From Breoghania sp. (lineage in GTDB: Bacteria > Pseudomonadota > Alphaproteobacteria > Rhizobiales > Stappiaceae), in NCBI RefSeq assembly GCF_030066895.1, contig NZ_JASJAV010000033.1, forward strand, positions 1 to 64,000: a stretch of DNA of 64,000 nucleotides, in the 5' to 3' direction. The position numbers and the translations under genes are program-made. The notes under the pieces are model-generated. The model was not told the DNA's origin. It saw nothing but the letters and a program-made list of their open reading frames with translations, and made no database searches. Within the stretch, counting starts at the first letter, position 1; each line of letters opens with the position of its first letter. Shown here one piece after another: positions 42,230-54,199 of this stretch.

Positions 42230-43692
42230 TCAGTCGGCGAACTTGACCTTCTCCAGGCGGATCATCCCGTCCGGGTAGGGCACGAAGCCCTCGATCTTGT
42301 TCGACAGCGCCCAGATCCACTTCACATGGTAGAAGTAGATCAGCGGCAGATCGTCATCGAGGATCTTGGTCGCCTTGTCGTAGAGCGCCTTGCGGGCCGC
42401 ATCGTCGGGGGCCGAGCGCGCGGCGTTCAGCAGCTTGTCGATCTCCGGATTGCAGTACCCGGCATCGTTCATCCCGGCGCCGCAGGTGACGAACTGGTGG
42501 ATGTTGCCATCGGGATCGATGCGGCCGGACCAACCGATCTGGCGTGCCTCGTAGTTGCCCGAGCTGTCGTCATCGAGCAGCTTGGCGAACTCCTTGGAGA
42601 CGATCTTGATGTGGATGTTGGCTTCCGCCGCCATCGACTGAACGACCTGCGCGATCTGCATCTGGACCGGGTTGTTGGGGACCGAATATTCGATCTCGAC
42701 GCTGTCGAACCCGGCTTTCTTCACAAGGGTCTTCGCCTTTTCCACGTCACGGGCCGGGACGGGGACGTCCTTGTTGTACCAGGGGCTCGCGGGCGAGATC
42801 TGCTGGTTGCCCGGCTGGAAGGCGCCTTCGAAGACGACCTGGTTCAGGGCTTCACAGTCGATCGAATATGACAGGGCCTGACGCAGGAGCTTGTTCTGGC
42901 CGAACGGGGTCTTGGCCCGGTCGCCGCTTCGACCTTGAGCTTGCTGTCGGCCTTGGTGGAGGCGATATCGGTCGCCGCGAGACGTTCCAGCATGTCGATG
43001 TCGCCCGAGCGCAGGTTGGCCAGGCGCACGGTCGTATCGAGGATCGGCAGTAAGGTGACGCTGTCGAAATGGATCTGGTCGGCGTTCCAGTACTTGTCGA
43101 ACTTCGTCAGAACGATGCGGTCCTGGGCGACGCGTTCCTTGAACTTGAACGGGTCGGAGTAGACCGGATTGGCCGCGAAATTGGTGCCTTTGGCCTCAGC
43201 CGCCTTCGGCGAGATCATTATGCCGCCGCGATCGGCGAGCTGCGCCATCAGCGTGGCGTCGGGGTTCTTTAGGTGGAACTTGATCTCGTATTCGCCGGTC
43301 ACTTCGGTCGACTCGACGGGGGTGAACTCGAACTTGCGCTTCGATTCCGGCAACGTCATCGAGCGCTTGATGTTGTAAGCAACGGCTTCCGCGTTGAAGG
43401 GTTCGCCGTCATGGAAGGTAACGCCCTTGCGCAGCTCCATCGTCAGCGTCTTGCCGTCGTCGCTCCACGACCACGAAGTCGCAAGCTGCGGGATCATCTT
43501 CAGTTCCGGGGTAATGTCGATGAACTTGTCGCACAGCGAGGCATAGACGATACGGCCGACGAACGTGCGCGACTGATCTGGGTCGAGCATGTCGGCATCG
43601 GAATTCAGAGCGATCCGGAGATCGGCTGCGAGTGCCGGCGTGATCGATAGGCCCACGCCGAGCATCAATCCGACAAGTAGCTTCTTATTCAT
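42230..43692 (-). pseudogene. dppA: Peptide ABC transporter substrate-binding protein (SBP family 5)
   Basis: Signal peptide MNKKLLVGLMLGVGLSITPA cleaved after ALA, then the family 5 pattern LRIALNSDADMLDPDQSRTF and LRKGVTFHDGEPFNAEAVAY. A frameshift near 42920 and an apparent loss of 15-20 residues lie between the two lobes; the C-terminal lobe (AKTPFGQNKLLRQALSYSID onward) is intact. It is the first gene after the ATPases run toward it and binds the peptide or related cation in the periplasm. Confidence 0.8.
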
Positions 43693-43695
43693 GTG

Positions 43696-44816
43696 TTACC
43701 TCTCCTTCGTGGCAGGTGAGGGTGTGGAATATGGGGCAGGCTGGGCGGTTCTCCGCCCTAGGCTATGGTTTCGGTAGAGAGTGAAACGGCGTTTGGCTGC
43801 GGCTGAACGTTCCGTTCCGATGTCGCGCGGCGTGACGTTTCCGGCTTCTGCCTGCCAGTGATGGCAAGCCACGAAACGTCCGTTGCCGGCGGAGTTGAGA
43901 AGGGGTTCCTTCTCGGAACACACCGCGTCCGCCATGGGACAGCGCGTGTGAAAGCGGCACCCCAAAGGCGGTGCGATCGGGGAGGGGACGTCCCCCGTCA
44001 GCCCGCCGTTCATCGTACGGGCACTCGGTGAGGGGACGGGGATCGCCCGCATCAAGGCCTGGGTGTAGGAATGCAGTGGCGTATCGTAGAGGGCGTTGGT
44101 CTCCGCCAGTTCCACCACCTGGCCCAGATACATGACCGCGACCCGGTCGCTCATGTGGCGGATGACGGCCAGATCGTGCGCGATCAGAACGAGCGCCAGG
44201 TCGTATTCTTCCTTCAGGTCTTCCAGCAGGTTGATCACCTGCGCCTGAGCGGAGACGTCGAGGGCGGAGATCGGTTCGTCGCCGATCACCACTTTCGGGC
44301 CGCAAGCCAGAGCCCGCGCGATGCCGATGCGCTGGCGCTGGCCGCCGGAGAACTCGTGCGGATAGTGCTCGGCGAATTCGGCCCTGAGCCCGACGCGGGC
44401 GAGAAGCTCACCTACCTTGTGCCGACGCTGCGTCTTGTCGCCTAGCCCGTGCACACGCATTGGCTCCCTCGATGATGGCACCCACCGTCATGCGCGGGTT
44501 GAGCGAGGAAAACGGATCCTGGAACACGAACTGGAGATCGCGCCGCAGGTGGCGCATCTCGTTGTCCGACAGGTCGCTGATATCGCGCTCGCGATAGAGC
44601 ACGGCGCCATCCGTCGGTTGCAGCAGCCGGACCAGAAGACGGGCCAGGGTGGATTTCCCGCATCCGCTCTCGCCCACGCCGGCTTGACGCCAAGCGTGAC
44701 CCCGTCAATGGCGCGAACGACCTGCCGGGGCCCGAAAAGCGGGCCTCCGGCATCGAAGTGGCGGACCACATCGCGGATCTCCAGGATATAGGGTGTGTTG
44801 TGATCAACCGCGTCGG

Positions 44817-44820
<4 letters not shown>
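43696..44820 (-). pseudogene. dppF: Peptide ABC transporter ATPase (DppF type), disrupted
   Basis: ABC ATPase of about 370 residues. The Walker [16 protein letters not shown]-loop [14 protein letters not shown], signature FSGGQRQRIGIARAL, Walker B KVVIGDEPISALD and the oligopeptide-type C-terminal cysteine cluster (CRFHTRCPMADAVC) are present. A small deletion near 44685 removes residues just before Walker A and shifts the frame; a second shift lies near 44455. The ATG overlaps the dppD stop. The C-terminal end beyond about 43790 looks like read-through. Confidence 0.8.
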
Positions 44821-45850
<1,030 letters not shown>

Positions 45851-45861
<11 letters not shown>

Positions 45862-46562
45862 CGATATGGGCCTCGGTGTTCAGCATCAGGAAGTTCTCCT
45901 GAAGAAACGTCAGATGTCGGCGCATGGCGCGTTCGGCAGCCAGCGGATCGCGGCGGGAAATTGCCTCGACCAGATCGCGGTGCTGCTGGGTGGCTTGGCG
46001 CATGGAGTCGGGAGTACGCACCGCCTCGCGGGTATGGCGCCAGTTTTCATCCTGGTGAACCCGGTCGATGACGTCGAACAGGGCCAGAAACAACCGGTTG
46101 CCCGCCATGTTGGCGATGGTGCGGTGAATGGCGCTGTCCCACAGTTCGCGCACGTCGGAATCTCCGGCTTGCTCGAGCTTTTCGGTGGTGTTGCGAAGCT
46201 TGGCGATGTCCGGCGGGGTTGCGCGCAATGCCGCGAGCTGGGCGAGAACCGGCTCGATGCGCAACCGCACTTCCATCATTTCCAGAATGTTCGTCTGCTG
46301 GGCGAGGTCGCGCAGGCTCGCGTCCGACCTCTCCAGCGCCGCGCCGATGAACGTGCCCGCACCCTGCCGCCGCCAGATGCGGTCTTCCGCCTCCAGAACC
46401 TCCAGCGCGGGACGCACGGCACGCCGGCCGACGCCGATCTCTTCCGCCAACTCCCGCTCGGTCGGCAATTGGTCGCGTCCCTCAGCCTCGAATTGATTGA
46501 GGATGACGCGAAGCCGCTCCAAAGTGAGGCTGGAATTGCGCGCGGTTGGACGATCTTCGTCG
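45851..46562 (-). CDS. GntR/FCD-family transcription regulator
   Basis: N-terminal winged helix (QLPTERELAEEIGVGRRAVR, with the recognition helix GRRAVRPALEVLEAED) and C-terminal FadR-like FCD helical domain with possible metal ligands (WDSAIHRTIANMAGN, QHRDLVEAISRRD). Frame intact over about 224-235 residues. The start is unsure: no ATG is seen; TTG at 46520-46522 or a start nearer 46562 is possible. It is the first gene of the peptide ABC operon and probably its regulator, since a paired inverted repeat lies just upstream. Confidence 0.7.
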
Positions 46563-46581
46563 GATATCAGCGAAACTTAGT

Positions 46582-46613
46582 GGACCAATTCACATTGGTT
46601 CCAGTATTGGTCC
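46582..46613. promoter_or_regulatory. Probable operator of the FCD regulator
   Basis: Perfect 8-base inverted arms GGACCAAT (46582-46589) and ATTGGTCC (46606-46613), with a further internal ATTGG copy, stand just before the regulator gene. FadR-type regulators often bind such TGGTnnACCA-like palindromes. Confidence 0.5.
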
Positions 46614-46910
46614 CGCTTTGCATCAACGCAAGCCGCAGAATTGGGCGCGGGTGCGACAAGCTGGGGGGTAACGTCGCGGCGGTCCGGAAAACCGTACGTC
46701 GATTAGGACTCGTAGCTGATTCAAAAGAGGTTTTGAACTTGTGCGCACCACCGCAACCGGCGGGAATCACCCCGCCGAATTGGTCTCCCGTGTTCGAAAG
46801 CTGAGCAGGTGGTGTGTAAAAACTGAGCAATTCGCGCAACGCGCGAGCTACCGTGCCAGTCAGGCGGTGGGGGCGTTTGTGCGCCCCGGACCGGACGTTT
46901 CGGGAGGGTT
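46614..46910. other. Intergenic region
   Basis: About 297 bases upstream of the FCD regulator and downstream of the leftward taurine/nitrate-type ABC operon. I see no supported gene; the operator and promoter of the regulator lie at its left edge. Confidence 0.4.
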
Positions 46911-47690
46911 TCAGGTCATTTGCGCGCGGACGGATTCGTCGTGCATCGACGAAAGGATTTCGCGCTTGTAGTCGGTGAAGCAGGGCGAGGTCAGAACGTC
47001 GATGCCGCACGGGCGTTCTATGTTGATGGAGAGTGTCGACTTGATGCGACCCGGCCGCGCCGTCATGACGTGCACCTCGTCGCCGAGAAAGACCGCCTCA
47101 TCGATATCGTGGGTGATGAACAGCACGGTCTTGCGCCGATCCTGCCAGATCTCCAGAAGCAGTTCCTGCATCAGTTGCCGCGTCTGGCTGTCGAGCGTGC
47201 CGAAAGGTTCGTCCATTAGCAGAATGCGCGGATCGTTGGCGAGCGTGCGGGCGAGCGCCACGCGCTGACGCATGCCGCCGGACAACTCCTTCGGGTAAGA
47301 TTTCTCGAACCCCTTGAGATGAACCGAGGCGATCGGATCGTCCGCGATATCCTCGCATTGCGATTTCGGCAGATGCTTCAGCTTCGGGCCGAACATCACG
47401 TTCTCGCGCACGTTAAGCCAGGGAAACAGCGTGTAGCTCTGAAACACCATGCCGCGATCGGCGGAAGGCCCGACGATCGGTGAGCCGTCGAGGGTGAGCT
47501 GTCCGGCGGTCGGGATCTCCAGCCCGGTGACGAGACGCAGGAGCGTCGACTTTCCGCAGCCCGACGGCCCGACGATGACCGCAAACGTGTTGTGCACGAC
47601 CGTGAGCGAGACATCGTCGAGTGCCAGAACGGCAGGCTTTCCCTTGGGCTCGAACCGCACGGTGATGTCGTTGAGGGTCAGAAGGTTCAT
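46911..47690 (-). CDS. ABC transporter ATPase (nitrate/sulfonate/taurine family)
   Basis: Intact 259-residue ATPase. Walker [16 protein letters not shown]-loop FQSYTLFPWLNVRENV, signature [15 protein letters not shown], Walker B ILLMDEPFGTLD and switch FITHDIDEAVFL place it with the SsuB/TauB/NrtD group. Those systems import sulfonates, nitrate, or pyrimidine and amine-like compounds. Its permease and binding protein follow upstream on the same strand. Confidence 0.85.
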   Translation of the reverse strand: MNLLTLNDITVRFEPKGKPAVLALDDVSLTVVHNTFAVIVGPSGCGKSTLLRLVTGLEIPTAGQLTLDGSPIVGPSADRGMVFQSYTLFPWLNVRENVMFGPKLKHLPKSQCEDIADDPIASVHLKGFEKSYPKELSGGMRQRVALARTLANDPRILLMDEPFGTLDSQTRQLMQELLLEIWQDRRKTVLFITHDIDEAVFLGDEVHVMTARPGRIKSTLSINIERPCGIDVLTSPCFTDYKREILSSMHDESVRAQMT

Positions 47691-47700
47691 GGGACGGGAC

Positions 47701-48484
47701 CTAGAATTCGGCGGACCAGGGCAGAAGCCTCTGGCGCAGCCATTTGAATAGGAAGTCGGTCAGGAGGCCGAGAATGCCGATCGTGAAGACGCCGAGCAGG
47801 ATCACGTCCGTGTAAAGGCCGCGCATGGCGTTGAGGATCAGGTAGCCGAGCCCGCTATTGGCGGCGACCAGTTCCGCGACCACCAGATAGGTCCACGCCC
47901 ATCCCATCGTGACGCGCAGATTGTCCATCACGCCGGGCAGGCAGGCGGGAAGCAGGATGCTGACGACGGTTCGCCCCCAGCGTATAGGCGCAATCGGTGA
48001 GATCCTTGCTGACGCGGGCCGAGACGTCGGAAATGAGGATCAGCTGCTGGAAGAACGTGCCCAGGAAGATCTCCGTCACCTTCTGCTCGATGCCGATGTC
48101 GATCCACAGGATGAGCAGCGGGATCAGGGCGGAGACGGGGATGTAGCGCATGAAGCCGGTGATCGGCTCCAGCACCGCCTGCGCGGCGCGGAAGCTGCCC
48201 ATCAGGATGCCGAGCGGCACCGCCAGCAAGGAGGCGAAGAAGAAGCCGGACAGGATGTCCGTCAGGCTCGATCCCATGTGTTCGAACAGGGAAAGATCCT
48301 CGATCCGCGTAACGCCCGCGGTCAGCACCTGCAAGGGCGTTGCCAGAAAGTCGGACGGGATATAACCGCCATAGGTAAGCAGACACCACAAACACAACAC
48401 CGCCAGGACGGAGGCGACGCTCAGCCCCACGTAAAGGCTGCGTGGTATCTCGGTTTTCGGTGAAAGCAGAGATGCGATGTTCAT
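47701..48484 (-). pseudogene. ABC transporter permease (SsuC/TauC family), one frameshift
   Basis: About 260 residues with six membrane helices and the BPD_transp_1 loop (MGSSLTDILSGFFFASLLAV, TLGANR then LLPACLPGVMDNLRVTMGWA). One frameshift near 47972 splits the loop. The start MNIASLLSPKTEIPR is clear. It lies 10 bases before the ATPase gene and follows the binding-protein gene, forming one operon. Confidence 0.8.
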
Positions 48485-48513
48485 GGTGTCTGCTCCATGT
48501 CTGCCGAGGCGCC

Positions 48514-49511
48514 TTACTCTACAATGTCGGTGGCGATCATGGATTTCGGATCGGCGTCGAGTTTGAACAGACCTGCCTCCTCGCCGAGCGTCTTGGCGTC
48601 GGTAACGGTGGTCAGAATGCCGCCCTCATTCGCCGGATCCATTAATTTGTTATTTATTTCAATGTCGTAGAAGGTGATGTCGGTACGCGTTTCGGCAAAG
48701 GTGGCGGGATCCTTCAGCCAGCCGCCGACGCCTTTGACCATGATCTCGTCGGCTTCCTTCTCGTGCTCCTTCTGCCAGTCCACCGACTTGGCCCAGGCCC
48801 GGTAGAAGGCCTGAAGGGCGCCCTTGCGCTCGCCGAGCATCTTCTTCGTGGTCACGGCGATGTCAGTGATGAGACCGGGGGTGGAGGAGCTGTCGACGAG
48901 CAGCGTTCCTTGCTCGCTTTCCTTGCCCCGCGTCAGCCACGGTTCCCAGGTGACGGCGGCATCGACCCGACCGGCCACAAAGGCCGCGCCCGCATCGCCT
49001 GCGGTCATGTTCAGCGATTCCACGTCGGCGAGCGGTCATGCCCTCCTTTTTCAGCCCTTCTTCAGCAGCACACTGAGAAAGAACTGGGAGACGGAGCCTT
49101 CCGTATAGGCGATCTTCTTGCTCTTCAGTCCGGTGATCGAGGTGATCTCCTTGTTGGCGACGATACCGCCGCCGCTGTTGTCGTCGAGTGCGAACAGGTA
49201 GACCAGCGGGCGCTTGGGCGTGGTGAAGGCGAGAACCGTGTCGATGGTCGCCACCGCGACATCGATGCGCCCGGCGGCGAGTGCAGGCTGAGGGTCTTGA
49301 CGTCCTCCATAATCGTCAGCTCGACATCAAGCCCTTCCTCCTTGAAGAACCCCTTGTTGTGCGCGATGTAGAGCGGCCCGTAGCCGACCCAGGTGGAATG
49401 GGCGATGACCAGCTTTTCGACCGCCTGTGCCGCGGAGATGGCTGCGGGAACGGAGAACGCCGTCACGGCTGCGATCGCGACCGCCCCGATATGCTGAAAA
49501 ATCGTTTTTAT
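48514..49511 (-). pseudogene. ABC substrate-binding protein (NMT1/TauA-like), start and frame lost
   Basis: About 335 residues. A signal peptide can be read as KTIFQHIGAVAIAAVTAFSV to AAQA, but its first codon is ATA (49509-49511), one transition from ATG, with a GGAG site at the right spacing. Then VIAHSTWVGYGPLYIAHNKG and GLDVELTIMED, as in TauA/NrtA-like proteins. Frameshifts lie near 49290 and 49050. The C-terminal lobe (AAVTWEPWLTRGKESE) is intact to the TAA at 48514-48516. It would deliver a small anion or amine to the downstream permease. Confidence 0.75.
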
Positions 49512-49571
49512 CTGTTCTGCTCCGGAATGGTGATGCTCTGGTTTGATGTTGTCGTTGGCTTATGGCGCCCT

Positions 49572-50571
49572 TCAGCGTTTCGTCCCCGGCGCTCTTGCGA
49601 GAATGCAGAGCAATTCGAACATGATCGGCACGCCGACCCAGGCCGTGCCACCCGAGGGGGCGAACGGCGGCGACACCTCGACGAGATCCGCGCCGACGAT
49701 GTTCAGCCCGTTGAGCAATCGAACCATCTTCTGTGCCTCGCGGGTGGAGAAGCCGCCGATCTCGGGCGTTCCCGTACCCGGAGCGAAAGCAGGATCTATG
49801 CCGTCGATATCGAATCTGACATAGGTCGGCTGCTCTCCGACGATCTCGCGCGCTTCTGCCATTACGTCGGTGACGCCGCGTTCGTCGAGTTCCTCGATGC
49901 GGATGATCCGCACACCCTGCGACAGGCCCTAGCGGATATCTTCGTCGTCATACATCGTGCCGCGAATGCCGATCTGGACGACGCGTTTGGGGTCGAGATA
50001 GCCGTCCTCGATCGCCCGGTGGAACGGGGTACCGTGCGTGTACTTGAACCCGCCGAAATAGCTGTCGAAGAGATCCGTGTGGGCATCGAAATGGATCATG
50101 CCGACCGGCGCATCGGCCGCGATCGCCTTGAGGATCGGATATTGAGACGAGATGATCGCCACCCGCACTCAGCGGCGTGATGCCCTGTGCCTTCAGCTTG
50201 GCGAAAAAGCCGCAAATACGATCGAGCGCGTTCGCGACATCGGCGGGATTGACGGGCGCATCGCCCAGATCCGCGATGTTGCGGGCCTCGAAGGGGCGCG
50301 TGCCGTTGGCGGGATGAATGCGGCGGATCATGATCGACAGATCGCGCAATTGGCGCGGGCCGTGGCGGGTGCCCGGCCGGTTGGTCGTCCCCCCGTCCCA
50401 GGGCACGCCGACGATGCCGATATCGACCTTCTTCGTCCGCTCATTCTCCAGGTCGAGCAGCGGCAAGCGCATGAAGGTGGGAACGCCTGCATAGCGGGGC
50501 AGGTCGAAGCCGGAGGTCGGCTGGAAGAAGTCGGAGGTGTCCTCGGACGCAGGCTGGATCGTTTCGGACAT
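49572..50571 (-). pseudogene. Agmatinase/arginase-family ureohydrolase, disrupted
   Basis: Binuclear manganese hydrolase of about 333 residues. Metal ligands are in GGDH, FDAHTDLFDSY and RFDIDGIDPAFAPGTGTPE. Such enzymes split agmatine, guanidinobutyrate or related guanidines to urea and an amine. A frameshift near 50165 and TAG at 49929-49931 (after DDEDIR) interrupt it. It follows the ABC operon above in the same direction, so a guanidino compound could be the imported substrate (inference). The LysR gene next to it is divergent. Confidence 0.8.
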
Positions 50572-50671
50572 GGCGGGCTCCGCTTGATTGCGACCCTCTC
50601 ATGTTGCCACGCACCAACACGTTCGATATTAACGAATTACAAGAATAAACGTCCGGGAAAATAGACGTATC

Positions 50672-51527
50672 ATGGTCTCCCCCGTTTCTCCCTTGAGCGA
50701 CATCGACCTGCGCCAGCTTCTCATCTTCCGCGCAGTGGTCTAGCACGGGCTTCACCGCCGCGTAGGATGAGCTGGGGCTTGCGCGCTCCACGATTAGCGC
50801 TCAGATGGCGGCCCTGGAAACCCGGCTCGGCCTGAAGCTCTGCCGCCGCGGTCGCTCCGGCTTCTCGCTGACCGAGCAGGGCCAAAAGATCTACGTTGAG
50901 GCCATCAAGTGCTTTGCCGCACTGGAGAATTTTCGCAACGAAGTCGGCGCCATGCGGGGCGGGCTGATGGGAGAATTGCGCATCGGTGCGGTCGATGCGC
51001 TGGTCGAGAATCCGAAATGCCGACTGTCGGATGCGATTGCGCTCTTCAACGAGCGGGTGCCGGGCGTTGAACTGACGATCATGGTGCTCACGTCCAACCA
51101 GCTCAGCAGTGCGCTCCTGAACAAGCAAGTCGAGGTCGTCATCGTCGCCAATCAGCCGTTGAACGCGGCGGTGCAGCTTCAACAGCTCTTCTTCGAGCCG
51201 CAGGAGCTGACGCTTGAGAGGATCTCCGGCCTGACCCACGCCCGGTGCGGCTATACGATCGCGACCGCCTACAGTTCCGTCTTTGCCAACGTACCGATGG
51301 CGACGACCTATTCCATGGAAGGTCTGGTCCACCTAATCCTGAGCGGCCGCTTCGTCGGTTTTTTGCCCGATCACTACGCACGTCGATGGGTGGAACGCGG
51401 CGAGATGCGGGCCCTACGGTCGGATCTCGTCAGCTTCCAGATCGGCATGTGCATCGCCTACTACCCCGTCAGCACACTATCGCGGGTCGCCGAAATCTTC
51501 TGCGGCTGCCTGCTTGAGGTGCATTGA
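50672..51527 (+). pseudogene. LysR-family regulator divergent from the ureohydrolase
   Basis: About 285 residues. The N-terminal helix-turn-helix starts at DIDLRQLLIFRAVV and continues LGLARSTISAQMAALETRLG after TAG codons at 50741-50743 and 50763-50765 (Gln or Glu expected at both) and a small frameshift between them. The effector-binding domain (GELRIGAVDALVEN, GRFVGFLPDHYARRW) is complete apart from a possible short loss near 51220. It faces the ureohydrolase gene and probably regulates it and the ABC operon. Confidence 0.75.
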
Positions 51528-51589
51528 GCTGCGATGTCGGCCTGAACCTCACCCCGTCCGGTGGGTGTTGGCTCGTCTTTTGCATCAAT

Positions 51590-51830
51590 CGAGAAATATG
51601 GCCTCCACCTAATGTGGTTAATATTCGCCATATTACATTTCGATTATATTTAAATGTTTCAAAACATATATTTTATATAAAATAATATAGGAGAAATATC
51701 TGAAAAAAAACTAATTTGTTATAATTTATATTAAAAAATTAATTCATATTATATTTTAGATATATATGATTCTTTATCAAAATAAATTATGTATTTTTAT
51801 TAAAGAATATATCGAGGGAAGAGATATTGG
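51590..51830. other. Extremely AT-rich patch
   Basis: About 240 bases with a composition far below the window average (well over 80% A+T by eye), full of A and T runs and TATA-like words. It carries no convincing gene and precedes a LysR gene whose own GC is only slightly low. It looks like a foreign or promoter/silencer region marking the left edge of the biosynthetic island. Confidence 0.7.
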
Positions 51831-51831
51831 G

Positions 51832-52755
51832 ATGAATCATCTTGCAAGTAGAGCGCGGTCCCGAGTAACGCTCAGCCAACTAAGGAAACTCCGCACTGTT
51901 ATAGAGACTGGAAGTATCGGCAGAGCAAGTCGTCAGCTCGGGATTACACAGTCGGCAGCCAGCCAAGCCGTTTCATCGCTGGAAAACCTCCTGGGTCGGA
52001 AACTTTTGCAGCGTACCCGGAACGGGGTCGAACAGACAGGATTGGCCGAGCAGGTCATTCAATATGCGCAGGTTGCGTTCATGGCGACCTCTCGAATAGA
52101 TGGCCTCGTCCTTTCGCCCGGGGCCCGTGCGCCGCAAATCCTCAAGATCGCGAGTGTTTCGAATGCTCTTCACGATCTCGTTTCCGGTCGCACGCGCGAG
52201 TTCCAGGCGCTTCATCCTTATGTCAACGTCAGACTGTTTGAAGGTGATCATATGGAGATCAACGAATGGGTGAGTATCGGCGTCGTCGATATCGGAATTA
52301 CCGCCTTCGCCTCGCCCAAGGTTGATACGAAATTCCTGATGAAGTAGGAACTCGTCGTCATTCTGCGCGTGGGGCATTCGCTCCTGCGCAAGAAGGCGCT
52401 GTCGCTTGAGGATCTGAAATCGCAAAAGATCGTCCTGCTCACCAACGGGTGCGAAACCGTAATTGCGCCACTTCTGGAGGCGGCTGGATGCAGGGCGGAG
52501 TTCGTTCGCAATCATCTGGCAATGACAGCCCTGAACATGGTGCGTGAAGGGATCGGCGTCGCGATCGCACCGCGCAGCTATCTAGCCGACATCGATATGC
52601 TGGATCTGCGATGTCGCGCGTTCGAACCGATGCTCAAATGGGATCTTTAACTCATTACACCGCCGCATCCGACGACGACCGGGCCGATTGTCTCGCTCTA
52701 CGCGGATATCGCGACGGACCACGCCGCTCGCATGCAGATGAGCGAAAGCGTGTGA
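51832..52755 (+). pseudogene. LysR-family regulator of the biosynthetic island, two stops
   Basis: About 307 residues. Helix-turn-helix GSIGRASRQLGITQSAASQA, then the substrate-binding domain (LFEGDHMEINEWVSIGVVDI, TALNMVREGIGVAIAPRSYL). TAG at 52345-52347 (Gln or Glu expected) and TAA at 52648-52650 interrupt it; the frame then continues with LITPPHPTTT, a normal LysR end. ATG at 51832 has a GGGAAGAG region upstream. It converges on the aminotransferase gene and is the nearest regulator to the island. Confidence 0.75.
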
Positions 52756-52802
52756 GAAGTAATCCGACGACCGGATATCTGCGGCTACGCGCTGTGAACG
52801 GA

Positions 52803-54079
52803 TCAGTGCACCCCTGGAGAGGGAAAGGACGGCAGGAGGTCGGTAAGTGGCGTCGAAGCGCTTTGCAGTGCTTCGACGGCTCGGGCGATGCGTCTGCCTC
52901 CTTCCTCCAGACGCTCCTTGCTTGCGGCGAAGGAAAGGCGCAGATGACCTTCGCCCTGAAAGGCCGATCCGGGTACACTGCCACTCCGTGGGCAAGAAAA
53001 TGGGAGGCGACATCAATATCGTTTTGCAGAACCTTGCCCTCCTTGTCGCATCTGCCGATGAGATCGTAACAGCCGACCCAGGCGAAAAAGCCGCCCGCCG
53101 GACGAAGAAGCTTCAAATCGGGAACCTCGCTCAACCGTTCAAGGAGTATGTCGCGCCGCCGTCGATAGAACGCACGGGCGCGTGACACCCCATCCTGACA
53201 TCCGCCAAGTGCTTCGATGGCGGCGGCCTGACCGACGGAGTTGGGACAGGAACTCGTCTGGCTCTGCACGATCGTCATGGCCTTGATCAAATCTACGTCG
53301 CCGATGGCCCAGCCGATCCGAAGGCCCGTCATGGCATAGGTCTTCGACACGCCGTTGACGGTCAGAATACGGTTGCGCAGGTCCGTTGCGAGAGCGCTCA
53401 GGCGCAGAAAGGGGCGCTCGTCCAGAATGAGCCGGTGATAGATGTCATCGCAGAGGATACGGATGCCCGGGTGACGGCGTAAGAGCTCGGCAAGCGATTG
53501 CAGATTGGACTGTGACAGCATCGCGCCGGTGGGATTTGAAGGGGAATTGAGAAAGATCCAGCGGGTGCGCGGGCCGATATGGCGTTCCAGCAGTTCTGCC
53601 CGTAGGACGAAATCGTCTGCCGGATCTGTCTGCACGGGAACGACCTTTCCGCCCGCCATCGCCACGATGCTCATGTAGCTGGTCCAGCAAGGGGCGGGGA
53701 TGAGGACTTCATCACCCGCGTTCAGACTGGCGAGCATGGCATCGGAAATCGCCTGCTTTACTCCCACCGTGCAGACGATTTCGTCATTTTCCGGTCGGTA
53801 TCCAAGTTCGCCGTGCTCATAGTGCGCAATCGCGCGCTTCAACTCCGCGCGTTCCTCGGTGGCAGTATAGCGCGTCTAACCGTCGTCAATCGCCTTCGAT
53901 ATTGCCGCGGCGATGCGGTCTTCCATCGCGATGTTCGGTTCTCCGACGGCCAGAGAGACGATCGAATGTCCGCATTCGCACAGACGTTGGGTCTCGGCAT
54001 CGATCAGCATGATTGCCGACACTCCGATCTCTGAAAGACGGGCAGCGGGGACAAAGTGGTCCTTAGAGAGGGCGTCCAT
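52803..54079 (-). pseudogene. Class I/II aminotransferase (AspC-like), disrupted
   Basis: Fold-type I PLP aminotransferase of about 425 residues: AVGEPN, GYRPENDEIVCTVGVKQAI, the SPSNPTGAML motif, CDDIYH, and the PLP lysine in VNGVSKTYAMTGLRIGW. TAG at 53876-53878 (Gln or Arg expected before TRYTATE) and a frameshift near 52980 break it. ATG at 54077-54079 has a GGAG site. It lies directly downstream of the halogenase-like gene, separated by a hairpin, and could supply an amino group or a 2-oxo acid precursor for the pathway. Confidence 0.75.
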
Positions 54080-54148
54080 TTGGGGCTCCGGGCCTTTGTT
54101 TCCGGGAGGAGGTGGCTTCGTGACAGGCATCATGTGAGCGGCGTCCCG

Positions 54149-54178
54149 CCTTCCCCTCGTTGTCTCTTGAGGGGAAGG
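54149..54178 (-). terminator. Hairpin between halogenase-like and aminotransferase genes
   Basis: Perfect 10-bp stem (54149-54158, 54169-54178) with a 10-base loop, just downstream of the halogenase-like stop. It could attenuate expression of the aminotransferase gene. Confidence 0.6.
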
Positions 54179-54199
54179 CATTTGAAGGGACGTCACACC

